From contig NC_019780.1 in NCBI RefSeq assembly GCF_000317615.1, positions 1,819,840 to 1,883,839 of the forward strand: a stretch of DNA of 64,000 nucleotides, read 5' to 3'. Under the pieces are notes generated by a model that worked only from the letters and a program-made list of their open reading frames with translations, was not told the DNA's origin and ran no database searches. Shown here in pieces: positions 1-8,742 of this stretch. Numbering within the stretch: position 1 is the first letter of the stretch; the number at the start of each line of letters is the position of its first letter. Made by a program: the position numbers and the translations under genes. The stretch comes from Dactylococcopsis salina PCC 8305. GTDB lineage: Bacteria; Cyanobacteriota; Cyanobacteriia; Cyanobacteriales; Rubidibacteraceae.

Positions 1-2
1 CC

Positions 3-641
3 CTAGAAGTGGTTTGCTACACTGAATCTTGGCGGGAAAAGCATTCTGTATTGTTTTCGCAAATTGAACAGTTTGCCGAACGAACGGAACTGGTTTCTCC
101 CTATGTCTTCGATGCGATCGCTCTGACAAAAACCCCCGATGGTGTGAGTGCGATCGCGCCGCGTTTTTCCTTCCCCCCCATTAACCTCTCAGAGGTGAAA
201 CTGGGATTAATTCTCGAACAACTCCAAGACCCTGGTAACATGGGAACCATCCTTCGCACCGCCGCCGCTACTGGTGTGGATCAAATTTGGGCGAGTGAAA
301 ACAGTGTCGAATTTGATCATCCGAAAGTTTTGCGATCGTCTGTAGGGGCTTGTTTTCGCGTCGGGATGCGAGTCGAAACCGACTTAGCTGCCATCATCCA
401 AGACTTTCCAGGACAAGTTATTGCCACCCTTCCCACCGCAGCCAAAACCTACTGGGAGGTAGATTTTCTCCAGCCAACGCTTATTTTACTGGGAAACGAA
501 GGCGCTGGTTTATCACCGACTCTCGCTGATTTAGCACAAGAACAAATCCAAATTCCAGTCGCCGCTGGAATAGAATCCTTAAACGCTTCGATCGCTGCAT
601 CTCTTCTCTTATACGAAAGAAAGAGACAGGAAAGCCTATAA
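3..641 (+). CDS. TrmH/SpoU family RNA 2'-O-methyltransferase, 5' truncated by window edge
   Basis: SPOUT-fold S-adenosylmethionine-dependent methyltransferase, probably acting on the 2'-OH of an rRNA or tRNA nucleotide. Counting from the GTG at 9, the three SpoU motifs are visible: motif 1 around residues 69-84 (EQLQDPGNMGTILRTA), motif 2 at 162-168 (GNEGAGL) and motif 3 at 182-197 (IPVAAGIESLNASIAA). The frame is open to the left edge and the family usually has an N-terminal substrate-binding domain of about 60-100 residues, so the true start lies outside the window. The stop overlaps by a few bases the end of the convergent protease gene. The exact RNA target cannot be told from this part. 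Confidence 0.9.
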   Translation, partial: LEVVCYTESWREKHSVLFSQIEQFAERTELVSPYVFDAIALTKTPDGVSAIAPRFSFPPINLSEVKLGLILEQLQDPGNMGTILRTAAATGVDQIWASENSVEFDHPKVLRSSVGACFRVGMRVETDLAAIIQDFPGQVIATLPTAAKTYWEVDFLQPTLILLGNEGAGLSPTLADLAQEQIQIPVAAGIESLNASIAASLLLYERKRQESL

Positions 642-3098
642 AAACCCTTCTAAATACTCTCCAACTTCCTCACCGCTAGTGCGAGTCGCCCCTTCTCCCA
701 AAACCCCATCCACCAACTCTTCCCCTTGCACCCCAAACAAAAATCGTAGGTTAATGATGCCATCAGTAAGGGCATTTGCCTCGCCATTACCATCCGCATC
801 TAAAAAAGACGACTCAGCCCTCGCTAAATAGCCCTCAATGGCTTCCGCGCTGTTGCGAGTAGCATCAGACGCAACCACCTCATCAATCAACTCATTGCCT
901 CTAAAATCGAACAAATAGCGAACAATTAATAACCCATCCGTCAACGCATCGGCATCGCCATTGCCATCCACATCCAACGTCAAACTTTCCGCCGCCGCTA
1001 ACACTTGCTGATCATTCTCCAACGCACCCAACGCCTCATCCGCCTGAATGAGACCATATCCCGTTCTGGAATCAAACCCCGTATCAAACTCTGGTGTCGC
1101 TGGATCATCCATATCTATAGCCGTACTTTTCAGGAGATTAGAGACTTCTGTCGGGTTTAAACTGGGATCAGCCTCCTTGAGTAATCCTGCCACCGCCGCC
1201 GCATGAGGGGCAGCCGCAGACGTGCCAAAGAAATTGGGATCAGAATCTGCATCCGCAGCAATATCATTGCCGAAAAACGTCGTATTTGTGCCATCAGGGG
1301 CGACAATTTCGGGTTTTTGTCGGATTTCCGCCTCTGGTAAACGGTTTCCTTCCGTATCGAACAAAATCGGTGTTCCAGCTGCCGCCGAAAAAGATTCAAT
1401 TTCTGGCGGATTCGTGCCAAAGGCAGGTGTATCACCAAAGAAAGCCGCCCCCACTGCTTCGGCACTTGTGGCATTGGCATGACCGAACAAGGTACTACTT
1501 TCAGTGTCAAATTCTTGCACCGAAAAATTACCAAACCCCACATATTTCATTAAATCTGGTGCATCACTATTTAAAGTTTTGCCAATAGCAATATGAAACT
1601 GATTACTGTCAAATGAACCATCGTTAGTAAAACTAAAAATCTCGATCGGATCATTGCCAATATTAGCATCTAAACTGCCAGCAAGAATATTTGTTTTATC
1701 TTCATCTAACAGAAAAATATCAATATCATTTCTCGCCCCATTGCCACCACTCACCGAGAAAAACGGCTCATCCCACTGAAAAGAAAAACTGACTTGTCCA
1801 CCCGTCGGAATTGTAATTTCTTGAAATAAATCAACTCCCTCTCCAGGATCAAAATCATGTGCGTCTAACTGAAAACGACCAAGATCAAAAACTTCGCCAC
1901 TGTTACGAAACTCGCTTTCATAACTTTTACGACCACTGTTTCCTGCTGAGGAAAAATAACTCACTCCTTGCGCCACAACTTCATCAACCGCTTGAGCAAT
2001 AATTCCGTCTTGAAAAAAAGGTTCATTCAAATAAATCACATCATCAACAATGATATCTGCTCCTGCCTCTGCTAAGTCTAAAATCCCTTGAGCAAAATCA
2101 GTTTTTCCTCCGAAAGCAGTGCGAAAAGATAAGTCAGCATCTGGAGCAATATCATGGACTAACTGTAGCATAGCTCGTCCTTCATCACTTCCCCCTCGAC
2201 TTAAGTCTGCTAAAACATCAATTTCATTCGGTAAATCTCCCGTCGCCATATCATTCGCTGCGCCACCGAGGTTGTTGTAACTATCAGATAAAACCCCAAT
2301 AGTGACTCCTTCTCCAGTCACCCCAAAGACTTCTCTGGCTACATCAGAATTAGTAGAAACATCCGCTTGGGAAGTGGTACTACCGACATCAGCAAGGGGT
2401 TGATATACTGGACGAGCAAAATGTAAGCTGTCCAATGCAGCGAGACGATTTAACTCAGAAACCGAGATGTCACCCGTAATAATTTGTCCGAAAGAACTAT
2501 TGAGAGAAAAGTCAAATTGATTTAAATCTGCGAGTAATTCACTGGGATTTTCTGTCGCAAATAATTCTATCGTGACTTGTCCTTCTTGGAGATCAAGATA
2601 AGGAAACATCTCATCAATATGATTCGGGTTTTCTAATCCTCGATGGTAAAGATTCGTGAGATGAAATCCCAATTTGTCCATCTCTGTATTAGTGACAAAA
2701 GGATTCTCTAAATAAGTGGTTGCTTTATCGTTTACTCCGATTTCATTATTGATGGGATTGTAATGAGGGCGAACCAAAGTTAACGTTTCTAGTTGGGCAA
2801 TTTCTGGCAGTTCTAAAATAGAAATTTCCCCGATAACTGCTCGATCGTTGCTACTTTCTAGAGTAAAGTCATAGTTGGATAAATCTCTCACTAATTGCTC
2901 GATCGTCCACTTGGGAATGAGTTCGATTTCAATGCGATTCCCCTCCATATTTAATAAAGGAAGGTTGGGATTAAATTCCCCTGCTGGATTGTCGCTTTCG
3001 AGATAGGTTTGATAACTTTCATAAACCTTAAACAAGGTAAAATTAAGAGTCTCAAGCAAGGGATTAGAGATAGAAAAGGGGCTAAAATTGGCAGACAT
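636..3098 (-). CDS. Subtilisin-fold (S8/S53-like) serine protease with C-terminal dockerin-like Ca-binding repeats
   Basis: An 820-residue protein. Subtilase landmarks are the Asp motif IGVLSDSYN (D272), an oxyanion Asn in SSAGNSG (N387) and the Ser motif FFGTSAAAPHAAAVAGLL (S627). Where subtilisins carry the HGTHVAG histidine, this protein reads SDEGRAML (E306), which would give a Glu/Asp/Ser set as in sedolisins; H315 lies nearby. Residues about 56-116 and 176-236 are two copies of the same domain, each ending near ARP/VRP-x-Y-x-P. The C-terminus has two dockerin-like loops (LDVDGNGDADALTDG at 708 and LDADGNGEANALTDG at 766), probable calcium sites. No classical signal peptide is seen, so export is uncertain. 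Monocistronic, convergent with the upstream methyltransferase gene. Confidence 0.85.
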   Translation of the reverse strand: MSANFSPFSISNPLLETLNFTLFKVYESYQTYLESDNPAGEFNPNLPLLNMEGNRIEIELIPKWTIEQLVRDLSNYDFTLESSNDRAVIGEISILELPEIAQLETLTLVRPHYNPINNEIGVNDKATTYLENPFVTNTEMDKLGFHLTNLYHRGLENPNHIDEMFPYLDLQEGQVTIELFATENPSELLADLNQFDFSLNSSFGQIITGDISVSELNRLAALDSLHFARPVYQPLADVGSTTSQADVSTNSDVAREVFGVTGEGVTIGVLSDSYNNLGGAANDMATGDLPNEIDVLADLSRGGSDEGRAMLQLVHDIAPDADLSFRTAFGGKTDFAQGILDLAEAGADIIVDDVIYLNEPFFQDGIIAQAVDEVVAQGVSYFSSAGNSGRKSYESEFRNSGEVFDLGRFQLDAHDFDPGEGVDLFQEITIPTGGQVSFSFQWDEPFFSVSGGNGARNDIDIFLLDEDKTNILAGSLDANIGNDPIEIFSFTNDGSFDSNQFHIAIGKTLNSDAPDLMKYVGFGNFSVQEFDTESSTLFGHANATSAEAVGAAFFGDTPAFGTNPPEIESFSAAAGTPILFDTEGNRLPEAEIRQKPEIVAPDGTNTTFFGNDIAADADSDPNFFGTSAAAPHAAAVAGLLKEADPSLNPTEVSNLLKSTAIDMDDPATPEFDTGFDSRTGYGLIQADEALGALENDQQVLAAAESLTLDVDGNGDADALTDGLLIVRYLFDFRGNELIDEVVASDATRNSAEAIEGYLARAESSFLDADGNGEANALTDGIINLRFLFGVQGEELVDGVLGEGATRTSGEEVGEYLEGFL

Positions 3099-3159
3099 GA
3101 GTCGAGGTTGGCTTTACTTTTTAAACACACTTTCTAGTTTACTAATTTTTCAAAAACCC

Positions 3160-5215
3160 ACCAGTTGTAGGTTGGGTGAAGGGACACCGTAACCCAACAT
3201 CACAGTGTGTTGGGTTTCACTTCATTTCACCCAACCTACGTTCTTGTGTGTTGGGTTTCATTTCCTTTCACCCAACCTACGTTCTTGTGTGTTGGGTTTC
3301 ATTTCCTTCCACCCAACCTACGTTCTTGTGTGTTGGGTTTCACTTCATTTCACCCAACCTACGTTCTTGTGTGTTGGGTTTCATTTCCTTTCACCCAACC
3401 TACGTTCTTGAAGTTCGTTTTACAGATTTGGTCAAAAGTCAACCCCAATTTACAATTCGTTTAAATCCCTCTCTCAAAATTCGTTTCATCTCTGGGATAA
3501 GAAAAAGAGGAATGAGAAACCATAACCAACGCTTTCTCTAGCTTTGAGTGGGCGATTTCCAAAAATTAGAAACAATTCGCACCCATACAGCAACACTGTA
3601 AAAACTTGCGACCCAAAAGTCAAGAGCGATCGCGCTGAAATTCCCATTTTTCCGTAAGATATTAAAAAACATGAAGAGACATCGAGATAAGAAACAATGA
3701 TAAGAGTTTCGTTTCTCTTCAGTAAAACTAATGCCAAATTGTGTGTTGGGTTTCATTTCCTTCCACCCAACCTACGTTCTTGTGTGTTGGGTTTCATTTC
3801 CTTCCACCCAACCTACGTTCTTGTGTGTTGGGTTTCACTTCCTTTCACCCAACCTACGTTCTTGAAGTTCGTTTTACAGATTTGGTCAAAAGTCAACCCT
3901 AATTTACAATTCGTTTAAATCCCTCTCTCAAAATTCGTTTCATCTCTGAGGTAAGGGAGAGACGAATGAGAAACCATAACCAACGTTTTCTCTAGCTTTG
4001 AGTGGGCGATTTCCAAAAATTAGACACAATTAGCACCCATACAGCAACACTGTAAAAACTCGCGACCCAAAAGTCAAGAGCGATCGCGCTGAAATTCCCA
4101 TTTTTCCGTAAGATATTAAAAAACATGAAGAGACATCGAGATAAGAAACAATGATAAGAGTTTCGTTTCTCTTCAGTAAAACTAATGCCAAATTGTGTGT
4201 TGGGTTTCATTTCCTTCCACCCAACCTACGTTCTTGTGTGTTGGGTTTCATTTCCTTCCACCCAACCTACGTTCTTGTGTGTTGGGTTTCACTTCCTTTC
4301 ACCCAACCTACGTTCTTGAAGTTCGTTTTACAGATTTGGTCAAAAGTCAACCCTAATTTACAATTCGTTTAAATCCCTCTCTCAAAATTCGTTTCATCTC
4401 TGAGGTAAGGGAGAGACGAATGAGAAACCATAACCAACGTTTTCTCTAGCTTTGAGTGGGCGATTTCCAAAAATTAGACACAATTAGCACCCATACAGCA
4501 ACACTTTAAAAACTCGCGACCCAAAAGTCAAGAGCGATCGCGCTAAAATTCCCATTTTTCCGTAAGATATTAAAAAACATGAAGAGACATCGAGATAAGA
4601 AAAAATGATGAGAGTTTCGTTTCTCTTCAGTAAAACTAATACTAAATTGTAGGTTGGGTGAAGGGACATCGTAACCCAACATCACAGTTGTAGGTTGGGT
4701 GAAGAGACACCGTAACCCACTACCCAACCTACGTTCTTGTGTGTTGGGTTTCATTTCATTTCACCCAACCTACGTTCTTGTGTGTTGGGTTTCATTTCCT
4801 TCCACCCAACCTACGTTCTTGAAGTTCGTTTTACAGATTTGGTCAAAAGTCAACCCCAATTTACAATTCGTTTAAATCCCTCTCTCAAAATTCGTTTCAT
4901 CTCTGGGGTAAGAAAAAGAGGAATGAGAAACCATAACCAACGTTTTCTCTAGCTTTGAGTGGGCGATTTCCAAAAATTAGACACAATTAGCACCCATACA
5001 GCAACACTGTAAAAACTCGCGACCCAAAAGTCAAGAGCGATCGCGCTAAAATTCCCATTTTTCCGTAAGATATTAAAAAACATGAAGAGACATCGAGATA
5101 AGAAACAATGATAAGAGTTTCGTTTCTCTTCAGTAAAACTAATGCCAAATTGTGTGTCGGGTTTCATTTCCTTCCACCCAACCTACATCTGTGGGGTTTC
5201 ACTTCACCCAACCTA
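3160..5215. repeat. Repeat-only block: 41-bp tandem hairpin units plus four ~330-bp long units
   Basis: No credible gene in about 2.2 kb. Two repeat levels are interleaved. The short unit is 41 bp (core gtgtgttgggtttcatttcc followed by tttcacccaacctacgttct), with five copies at about 3204-3409 and two to three copies near 3738-3863, 4194-4317 and 4736-4820. The long unit begins aagttcgttttacagatttg at 3411, 3865, 4319 and 4822 (spacing 454, 454, 503), includes a GCGATCGC site and ends after gtttctcttcagtaaaacta. The short ORFs on both strands arise because 41 is not a multiple of 3, so the same repeat is read in three frames; they are not genes. Confidence 0.95.
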
Positions 5216-5305
5216 ACTATAGATTGATCTTCATGGCATTACTAAGGCAAGATAGAAAATAATAAATCAAAAATTGAGAAGTATTAGAATAAGGAAAATC
5301 CTTCT

Positions 5306-5692
5306 ATGACCGCTAACACCGAAAACCAAACGGAAAACCAAAACCCGAATCTAAGTGGAGATTCAGCACTAAAATTGATGCGGAATTTCTCTCAAAAATA
5401 CGCCAAGCAAACAGGAACATATTTCTGTGCTGACTTGTCTGTCACCTCTGTTGTCATTGAGGGATTAGCCAAGCATAAGGAAGAACTTGGTGCGCCTTTG
5501 TGTCCTTGTCGCCACTATGAAGATAAAGAAGCAGAAGTTAAACAAGGATATTGGAACTGTCCTTGTGTTCCCATGCGAGAACGGAAGGAATGCCACTGTA
5601 TGCTATTTTTAACGGAGGATCATGACTTCGCTGGAGAGGAACAAGATATCGATTTAGATTATATTAAGGAAGTTCGAGAAACGATGGGATAA
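5306..5692 (+). CDS. ftrC: Ferredoxin-thioredoxin reductase, catalytic (beta) subunit
   Basis: Catalytic [4Fe-4S] subunit that passes electrons from photoreduced ferredoxin to the disulfide of thioredoxins, linking light to Calvin-cycle redox control; works in the cytoplasm with the small variable subunit FtrV, which is not in the window. 128 residues, usual family length. All six diagnostic cysteines are present as CPC (66, 68), CPC (85, 87) and CHC (96, 98), with an extra Cys at 41. By family analogy C68 and C98 form the active disulfide and the other four hold the cluster. First gene of a same-strand run (ftrC, DUF309, hypothetical, ygfZ, HicB-like), 6 bp ahead of the next gene. Confidence 0.97.
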   Translation: MTANTENQTENQNPNLSGDSALKLMRNFSQKYAKQTGTYFCADLSVTSVVIEGLAKHKEELGAPLCPCRHYEDKEAEVKQGYWNCPCVPMRERKECHCMLFLTEDHDFAGEEQDIDLDYIKEVRETMG

Positions 5693-5698
5693 AGACTG

Positions 5699-6094
5699 AT
5701 GCCATCATCTTCCTTTTGGCAAGGCGTTACACAATTTAATCAACAACAGTTCTATGACTGTCACGATACCTTTGAGGAGTTGTGGATGGAAGCACCGATT
5801 TATGATCGTGCTTTCTATCAAGGACTGTTGCAAATAGCTGTTGGCTGCTACCATCTCAGTAATTCTAACTGGCGAGGGGCAGTCATTTTATTAGGGGAGG
5901 GGATGGGACGACTGGAAAAGTATGAACCGTTTTACTATCAAGTTAATGTGAGTCAATTACTGGATGAAAGTAATCAGTTACTTGACCAGTTAAAAGAAAT
6001 TGGAGAGGAGGAAATTATAAATTGGGTGGAACATTTCCAAGCGACTTCTCTTCCTAAAATTGTTACCGTGAAAGAGGAAAACAATGATTCCTAA
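5699..6094 (+). CDS. DUF309 family protein
   Basis: 131 residues, all helical in appearance, matching the DUF309 family. The hallmark HxxxExxW is seen as H22-x3-E26-x2-W29 (CHDTFEELW), followed by the typical FYQGLLQIAVGCYHLSN helix and RGAVILLGEGMGRL. Biochemical function of DUF309 is unknown; the conserved His/Glu suggests a metal or small-ligand site (inference). It starts 6 bp after ftrC and its end overlaps the next start by 11 nt, so the three genes are probably co-transcribed and translationally coupled. Confidence 0.9.
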   Translation: MPSSSFWQGVTQFNQQQFYDCHDTFEELWMEAPIYDRAFYQGLLQIAVGCYHLSNSNWRGAVILLGEGMGRLEKYEPFYYQVNVSQLLDESNQLLDQLKEIGEEEIINWVEHFQATSLPKIVTVKEENNDS

Positions 6095-6467
6095 AATTAA
6101 GAATGCTTTGGCTTGGGAACAAACTCAAAAGTTGATGCAACCTGCTTATATTCGGGTAGTAGATAATCTACGGAAAGCAATTGAGGACTCGTCTTGGCGG
6201 GAAAGTTATCAAGAGGTACAAACGCCACTGCCAGGTTACGAACTCTCTTTAAGTTCTGAGGAAAAAGAGATTAAAATTAATTTGTGGGAACTTTGTTTTG
6301 AGGTATGTTTTCAAGATTATCAACAAGGAAGTGTTCCCTTAGATGCGGAGTTAACTGTTGACGTGGATACGTCTTTGTTAACGGAAGATACGGGGGAAGT
6401 TAATTGGGAAAGGTTAGACGAAAAAGCAATGGGAAAAGTCGAACAATTATTGGAAAATTTAAATTAA
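6084..6467 (+). CDS. Conserved-looking hypothetical protein
   Basis: 127 residues, acidic, soluble, no membrane segment or catalytic motif that I recognise. The N-terminus is amphipathic (WEQTQKLMQPAYIRVVDNLRKAIED), the middle is beta-rich (YELSLSSEEKEIKINLWELCFEVCF) and the end is acidic. The ATG overlaps the DUF309 stop region by 11 nt and the protein ends 11 nt before ygfZ. That packing and good codon usage support a real gene. No function is proposed. Confidence 0.8.
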   Translation: MIPKIKNALAWEQTQKLMQPAYIRVVDNLRKAIEDSSWRESYQEVQTPLPGYELSLSSEEKEIKINLWELCFEVCFQDYQQGSVPLDAELTVDVDTSLLTEDTGEVNWERLDEKAMGKVEQLLENLN

Positions 6468-6478
6468 AGTAGAGGAAA

Positions 6479-7444
6479 ATGAGTCGTTATTCTGAACAGA
6501 AACAAGTTGCTAAAAAAGAGGTCGCGCTTTATCAGTATCCTGATTATGGTGTGATTCAATTGACGGGAGAAGACTGCTTACAGTTTCTCCATAATCAAAC
6601 CACAAATGAAGTTAAAAGTCTGAAACCGCAACAGGGATGCCATACGGTTTTTGTTAATTCTACTGGTCGCACTCTCGATCTCGCTACGGTTTATGTGACG
6701 GAAGAAAAGGTTTTATTATTAGTTTCTCCCCAACGGACTGAGTTTTTAATGTCGTGGCTCGATCGATATTTATTTCCGATGGATCGAGTGACGCTAAAGA
6801 ATGTTTCTGAGGATTATACCGTTTTTACGATCGCTGGGGAAAAAAGCGAAGCAATGGGAAAACAGTTAGGAATAACGATTAATTGGGAACAACCATTTGC
6901 GACCCATGAGAAAATTACGATCGATGCGGTTTCCGTCCGCATCGCTGTGGGAACAGAGATCGCCCTGCCAGGTTATACTCTGCTGGTGTCTTCAGAACAC
7001 AGTGAACACCTGAAACAAATTTTAACAAATTTGGGAGCGGCTTCGATCGAGCAATCAGCATGGGAAGAACTGACCTTAGAACAAGGAAGACCTTTACCCG
7101 ACTCCGAACTTACCGAAGATCATAATCCCTTAGAAGCGGGACTCTGGAACGCAATTTCTTTTGATAAAGGCTGTTATATTGGTCAAGAAACGATCGCGCG
7201 ACTGAATACCTATCAAGGAGTGAAACAACGGCTGTGGGGAATCAAACTCTCTCAACCCGTTGACTTGGAAACGCCGATCACGCTAGAAGGAAAAAAAGTG
7301 GGAAAACTGACTCGTCTCCTCGAAACCGATGAGGGAATCAAAGGATTAGCTTATATTCGTACTAAAGCAGGAGGAGAAGGATTAACCGTACAAGTAGGAG
7401 AAGCCACAGGAGAAGTTTTTGCACTCCCCTTCCTCACCCATTAG
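6479..7444 (+). CDS. ygfZ: YgfZ/GcvT-domain folate-binding protein, Fe-S cluster biogenesis
   Basis: 321 residues. YgfZ (COG0354, IBA57 family) proteins bind tetrahydrofolate and help assemble or repair certain Fe-S enzymes. The signature K-G-C-Y-x-G-Q-E is exact at residues 230-237 (KGCYIGQE); upstream are typical GcvT-fold elements (VIQLTGEDCLQFLHNQTTNEV near 25-45, VNSTGRTLDLATV near 59-71). The preceding sequence gtagaggaaaatg gives a Shine-Dalgarno a few bases before the ATG. Location downstream of the Fe-S enzyme ftrC is suggestive but does not prove a functional link. Confidence 0.93.
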   Translation: MSRYSEQKQVAKKEVALYQYPDYGVIQLTGEDCLQFLHNQTTNEVKSLKPQQGCHTVFVNSTGRTLDLATVYVTEEKVLLLVSPQRTEFLMSWLDRYLFPMDRVTLKNVSEDYTVFTIAGEKSEAMGKQLGITINWEQPFATHEKITIDAVSVRIAVGTEIALPGYTLLVSSEHSEHLKQILTNLGAASIEQSAWEELTLEQGRPLPDSELTEDHNPLEAGLWNAISFDKGCYIGQETIARLNTYQGVKQRLWGIKLSQPVDLETPITLEGKKVGKLTRLLETDEGIKGLAYIRTKAGGEGLTVQVGEATGEVFALPFLTH

Positions 7445-7453
7445 CTATGAAAA

Positions 7454-7663
7454 ATGAAAGGTAAATATAAAATTATAATTGAATGGTCACAAGAAGATAA
7501 TGCGTTTGTGGTCAGTCTGCCAGATATTGAGGTTATGCAACCCTGTACTCATGGAGAATCTTACCAAGAAGCGCTAGAGAATGCCCAAGATGTTCTTGAA
7601 CTTTTAGAGGAGGTTTATAAACAGGAAGAAAAATCACTTCCTCAACCTACCTTTTACGGGTAA
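7454..7663 (+). CDS. HicB-like antitoxin-fold protein, orphan
   Basis: 69 residues with the partial RNase-H fold of HicB antitoxins: YKIIIEWSQEDNAFVVSLPDIEVMQPCTHG, then the helix ESYQEALENAQDVLELLEEVY. HicB normally neutralises the mRNA interferase HicA, but no HicA-like ORF (about 60 residues with a catalytic His) lies next to it, and there is no C-terminal DNA-binding extension. Such solitary HicB-like genes are common in cyanobacteria. It lies 9 bp after ygfZ and is followed by repeats. Confidence 0.8.
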   Translation: MKGKYKIIIEWSQEDNAFVVSLPDIEVMQPCTHGESYQEALENAQDVLELLEEVYKQEEKSLPQPTFYG

Positions 7664-7838
7664 CTGATTGATGTTGGGTTTCGTTACCTACACCCAACCT
7701 ACGTTTTTGTCCTTTGTCTTTCGTCCTTCGTCCTTTGTTCTTTGTTTTCCAATGACTAATGACCAATGACTAATGACCAATGACTAATGACTAATTGATG
7801 TTGGGTTTCGTTACCTCCACCCAACCTACTTTTACTGC
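7664..7838. repeat. Two acccaacctac hairpin elements flanking short simple repeats
   Basis: Positions 7672-7701 and 7799-7829 each carry the dispersed hairpin gttgggtttcgttacct...cacccaacctac. Between them lie degenerate cctttgtc/ccttcgtc units and a tandem of aatgaccaatgacta-type octamers (7750-7796). It sits between convergent genes. No gene seen. Confidence 0.85.
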
Positions 7839-8096
7839 TTAAGAGGCATATTTCTGTAACAATCGAGTTACCTGATCTACAGACGCACGAGGAGACAAAC
7901 GAGGTAACACTTCCTCCCCACTGTCCAACTGACGACATAAAACTGGAATCGAATACTGATACGCTTGAAACCAATCCTCACGAGTGGTGATGTCGCGGAC
8001 TTCTAAACTAAAAGCAACCCCAGTCACTTGTTCTAACTTTTCCTGTAACCCTTCACAAAGATGACAATCGGGTTTTGAATATAAAATCAACTGCAT
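7839..8096 (-). CDS. Glutaredoxin-like (thioredoxin-fold, DUF836-type) protein
   Basis: 85 residues if started at the ATG at 8096 (MQLILYSKPDCHLCEG). An upstream in-frame start would add 12 residues without similarity and is less likely. The thioredoxin fold shows a CxxC active site (C11-H-L-C14), a cis-Pro region (YSIPVLCRQ) and the following strand-helix. This short family is annotated glutaredoxin family or DUF836; its partner is unknown. Divergent from rimP, with a shared ~150-bp promoter region. Confidence 0.85.
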   Translation of the reverse strand: MQLILYSKPDCHLCEGLQEKLEQVTGVAFSLEVRDITTREDWFQAYQYSIPVLCRQLDSGEEVLPRLSPRASVDQVTRLLQKYAS

Positions 8097-8204
8097 CGCA
8101 TGACCCCCCAAGATTAGTGTTAAACTATACAAGAGCCAGAAATCTAGTCCCCATAACTCGGTAAAGACTAGAGTTCTAACATTGATAGCACCGTCATTCT
8201 AACA

Positions 8205-8227
8205 AGTGGGTTGCACCCGCTTTTTTT
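8205..8227 (+). terminator. Terminator-like hairpin in the rimP leader
   Basis: AGTGGGT (8205-8211), loop tgc, ACCCGCT (8215-8221), then a run of T to 8227. Seven pairs including one G-U. It lies only 20 bp before the rimP ATG on the same strand, and the gene upstream is divergent, so it cannot end an upstream transcript. It is a candidate attenuator within the rimP-nusA leader. Confidence 0.6.
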
Positions 8228-8246
8228 ATTGTTCGTTAGTAGGATC

Positions 8247-8711
8247 ATGACACATCCCTTGACTGCCAAAATTGAGGCAATTGCTACCCCGATCGCGGAT
8301 CACCTCGGCTTAGAATTGGTGGAGATCGCGTTTTTAACCAACGAAAATCCCCCCATCTTACGGGTAGAAGTTCGTAACCCCGAAGATGACACCAGTTTGC
8401 ATGATTGCGAACAAATGAGTCGCACTCTAGAAGAACAACTTGACCTTACCGCAGTAATTCCAGATGCTTATGTTTTAGAAGTCTCCAGTCCAGGGATATC
8501 CGAAGAACTGACACGCGATCGAGAATACATCAGCTTTAAAGGCTTTCCCGTGTTAGTGATGACTAATCCTCCCCACAAAGGAAAAGAACAATGGCGAGGG
8601 ACACTCAACCGTCGAGACGAAACCACCGTTTACATTAATCAAAAAGGACGCTTAATTAAAATTCCCCGCGACGTGATTCAAAGCGTCAAACTCGACTCAA
8701 CAGATAACTAA
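8247..8711 (+). CDS. rimP: Ribosome maturation factor RimP
   Basis: 154 residues from the ATG at 8247 (MTHPLTAKIEAIATPIADHLGLELVEIAF), preceded by aggatc; a TTG 36 bp upstream lies inside the leader hairpin and is not used here. RimP assists 30S subunit maturation. Family hallmarks: LRVEVRNPEDDTSLHDCEQMSR, then YVLEVSSPGISEELTRDREY with the conserved SPG-L-R pattern, and a C-terminal SH3-like domain (FPVLVMTNPP to IPRDVIQSVKL). Followed 31 bp later by nusA, the classical order; a probable operon. Confidence 0.96.
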   Translation: MTHPLTAKIEAIATPIADHLGLELVEIAFLTNENPPILRVEVRNPEDDTSLHDCEQMSRTLEEQLDLTAVIPDAYVLEVSSPGISEELTRDREYISFKGFPVLVMTNPPHKGKEQWRGTLNRRDETTVYINQKGRLIKIPRDVIQSVKLDSTDN

Positions 8712-8742
8712 ATCCCCATCAATCATTAAGGAGAAAAAACTT

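Noticed and set aside
3176-5167. Several 60-120-residue ORFs on both strands rich in CVGFHF, SPNLRS and TYVLVC
   Set aside because: They are the same 41-bp repeat read in three frames, or the ~330-bp unit read antisense; no start signals and sequence identity follows the repeat, not codons.
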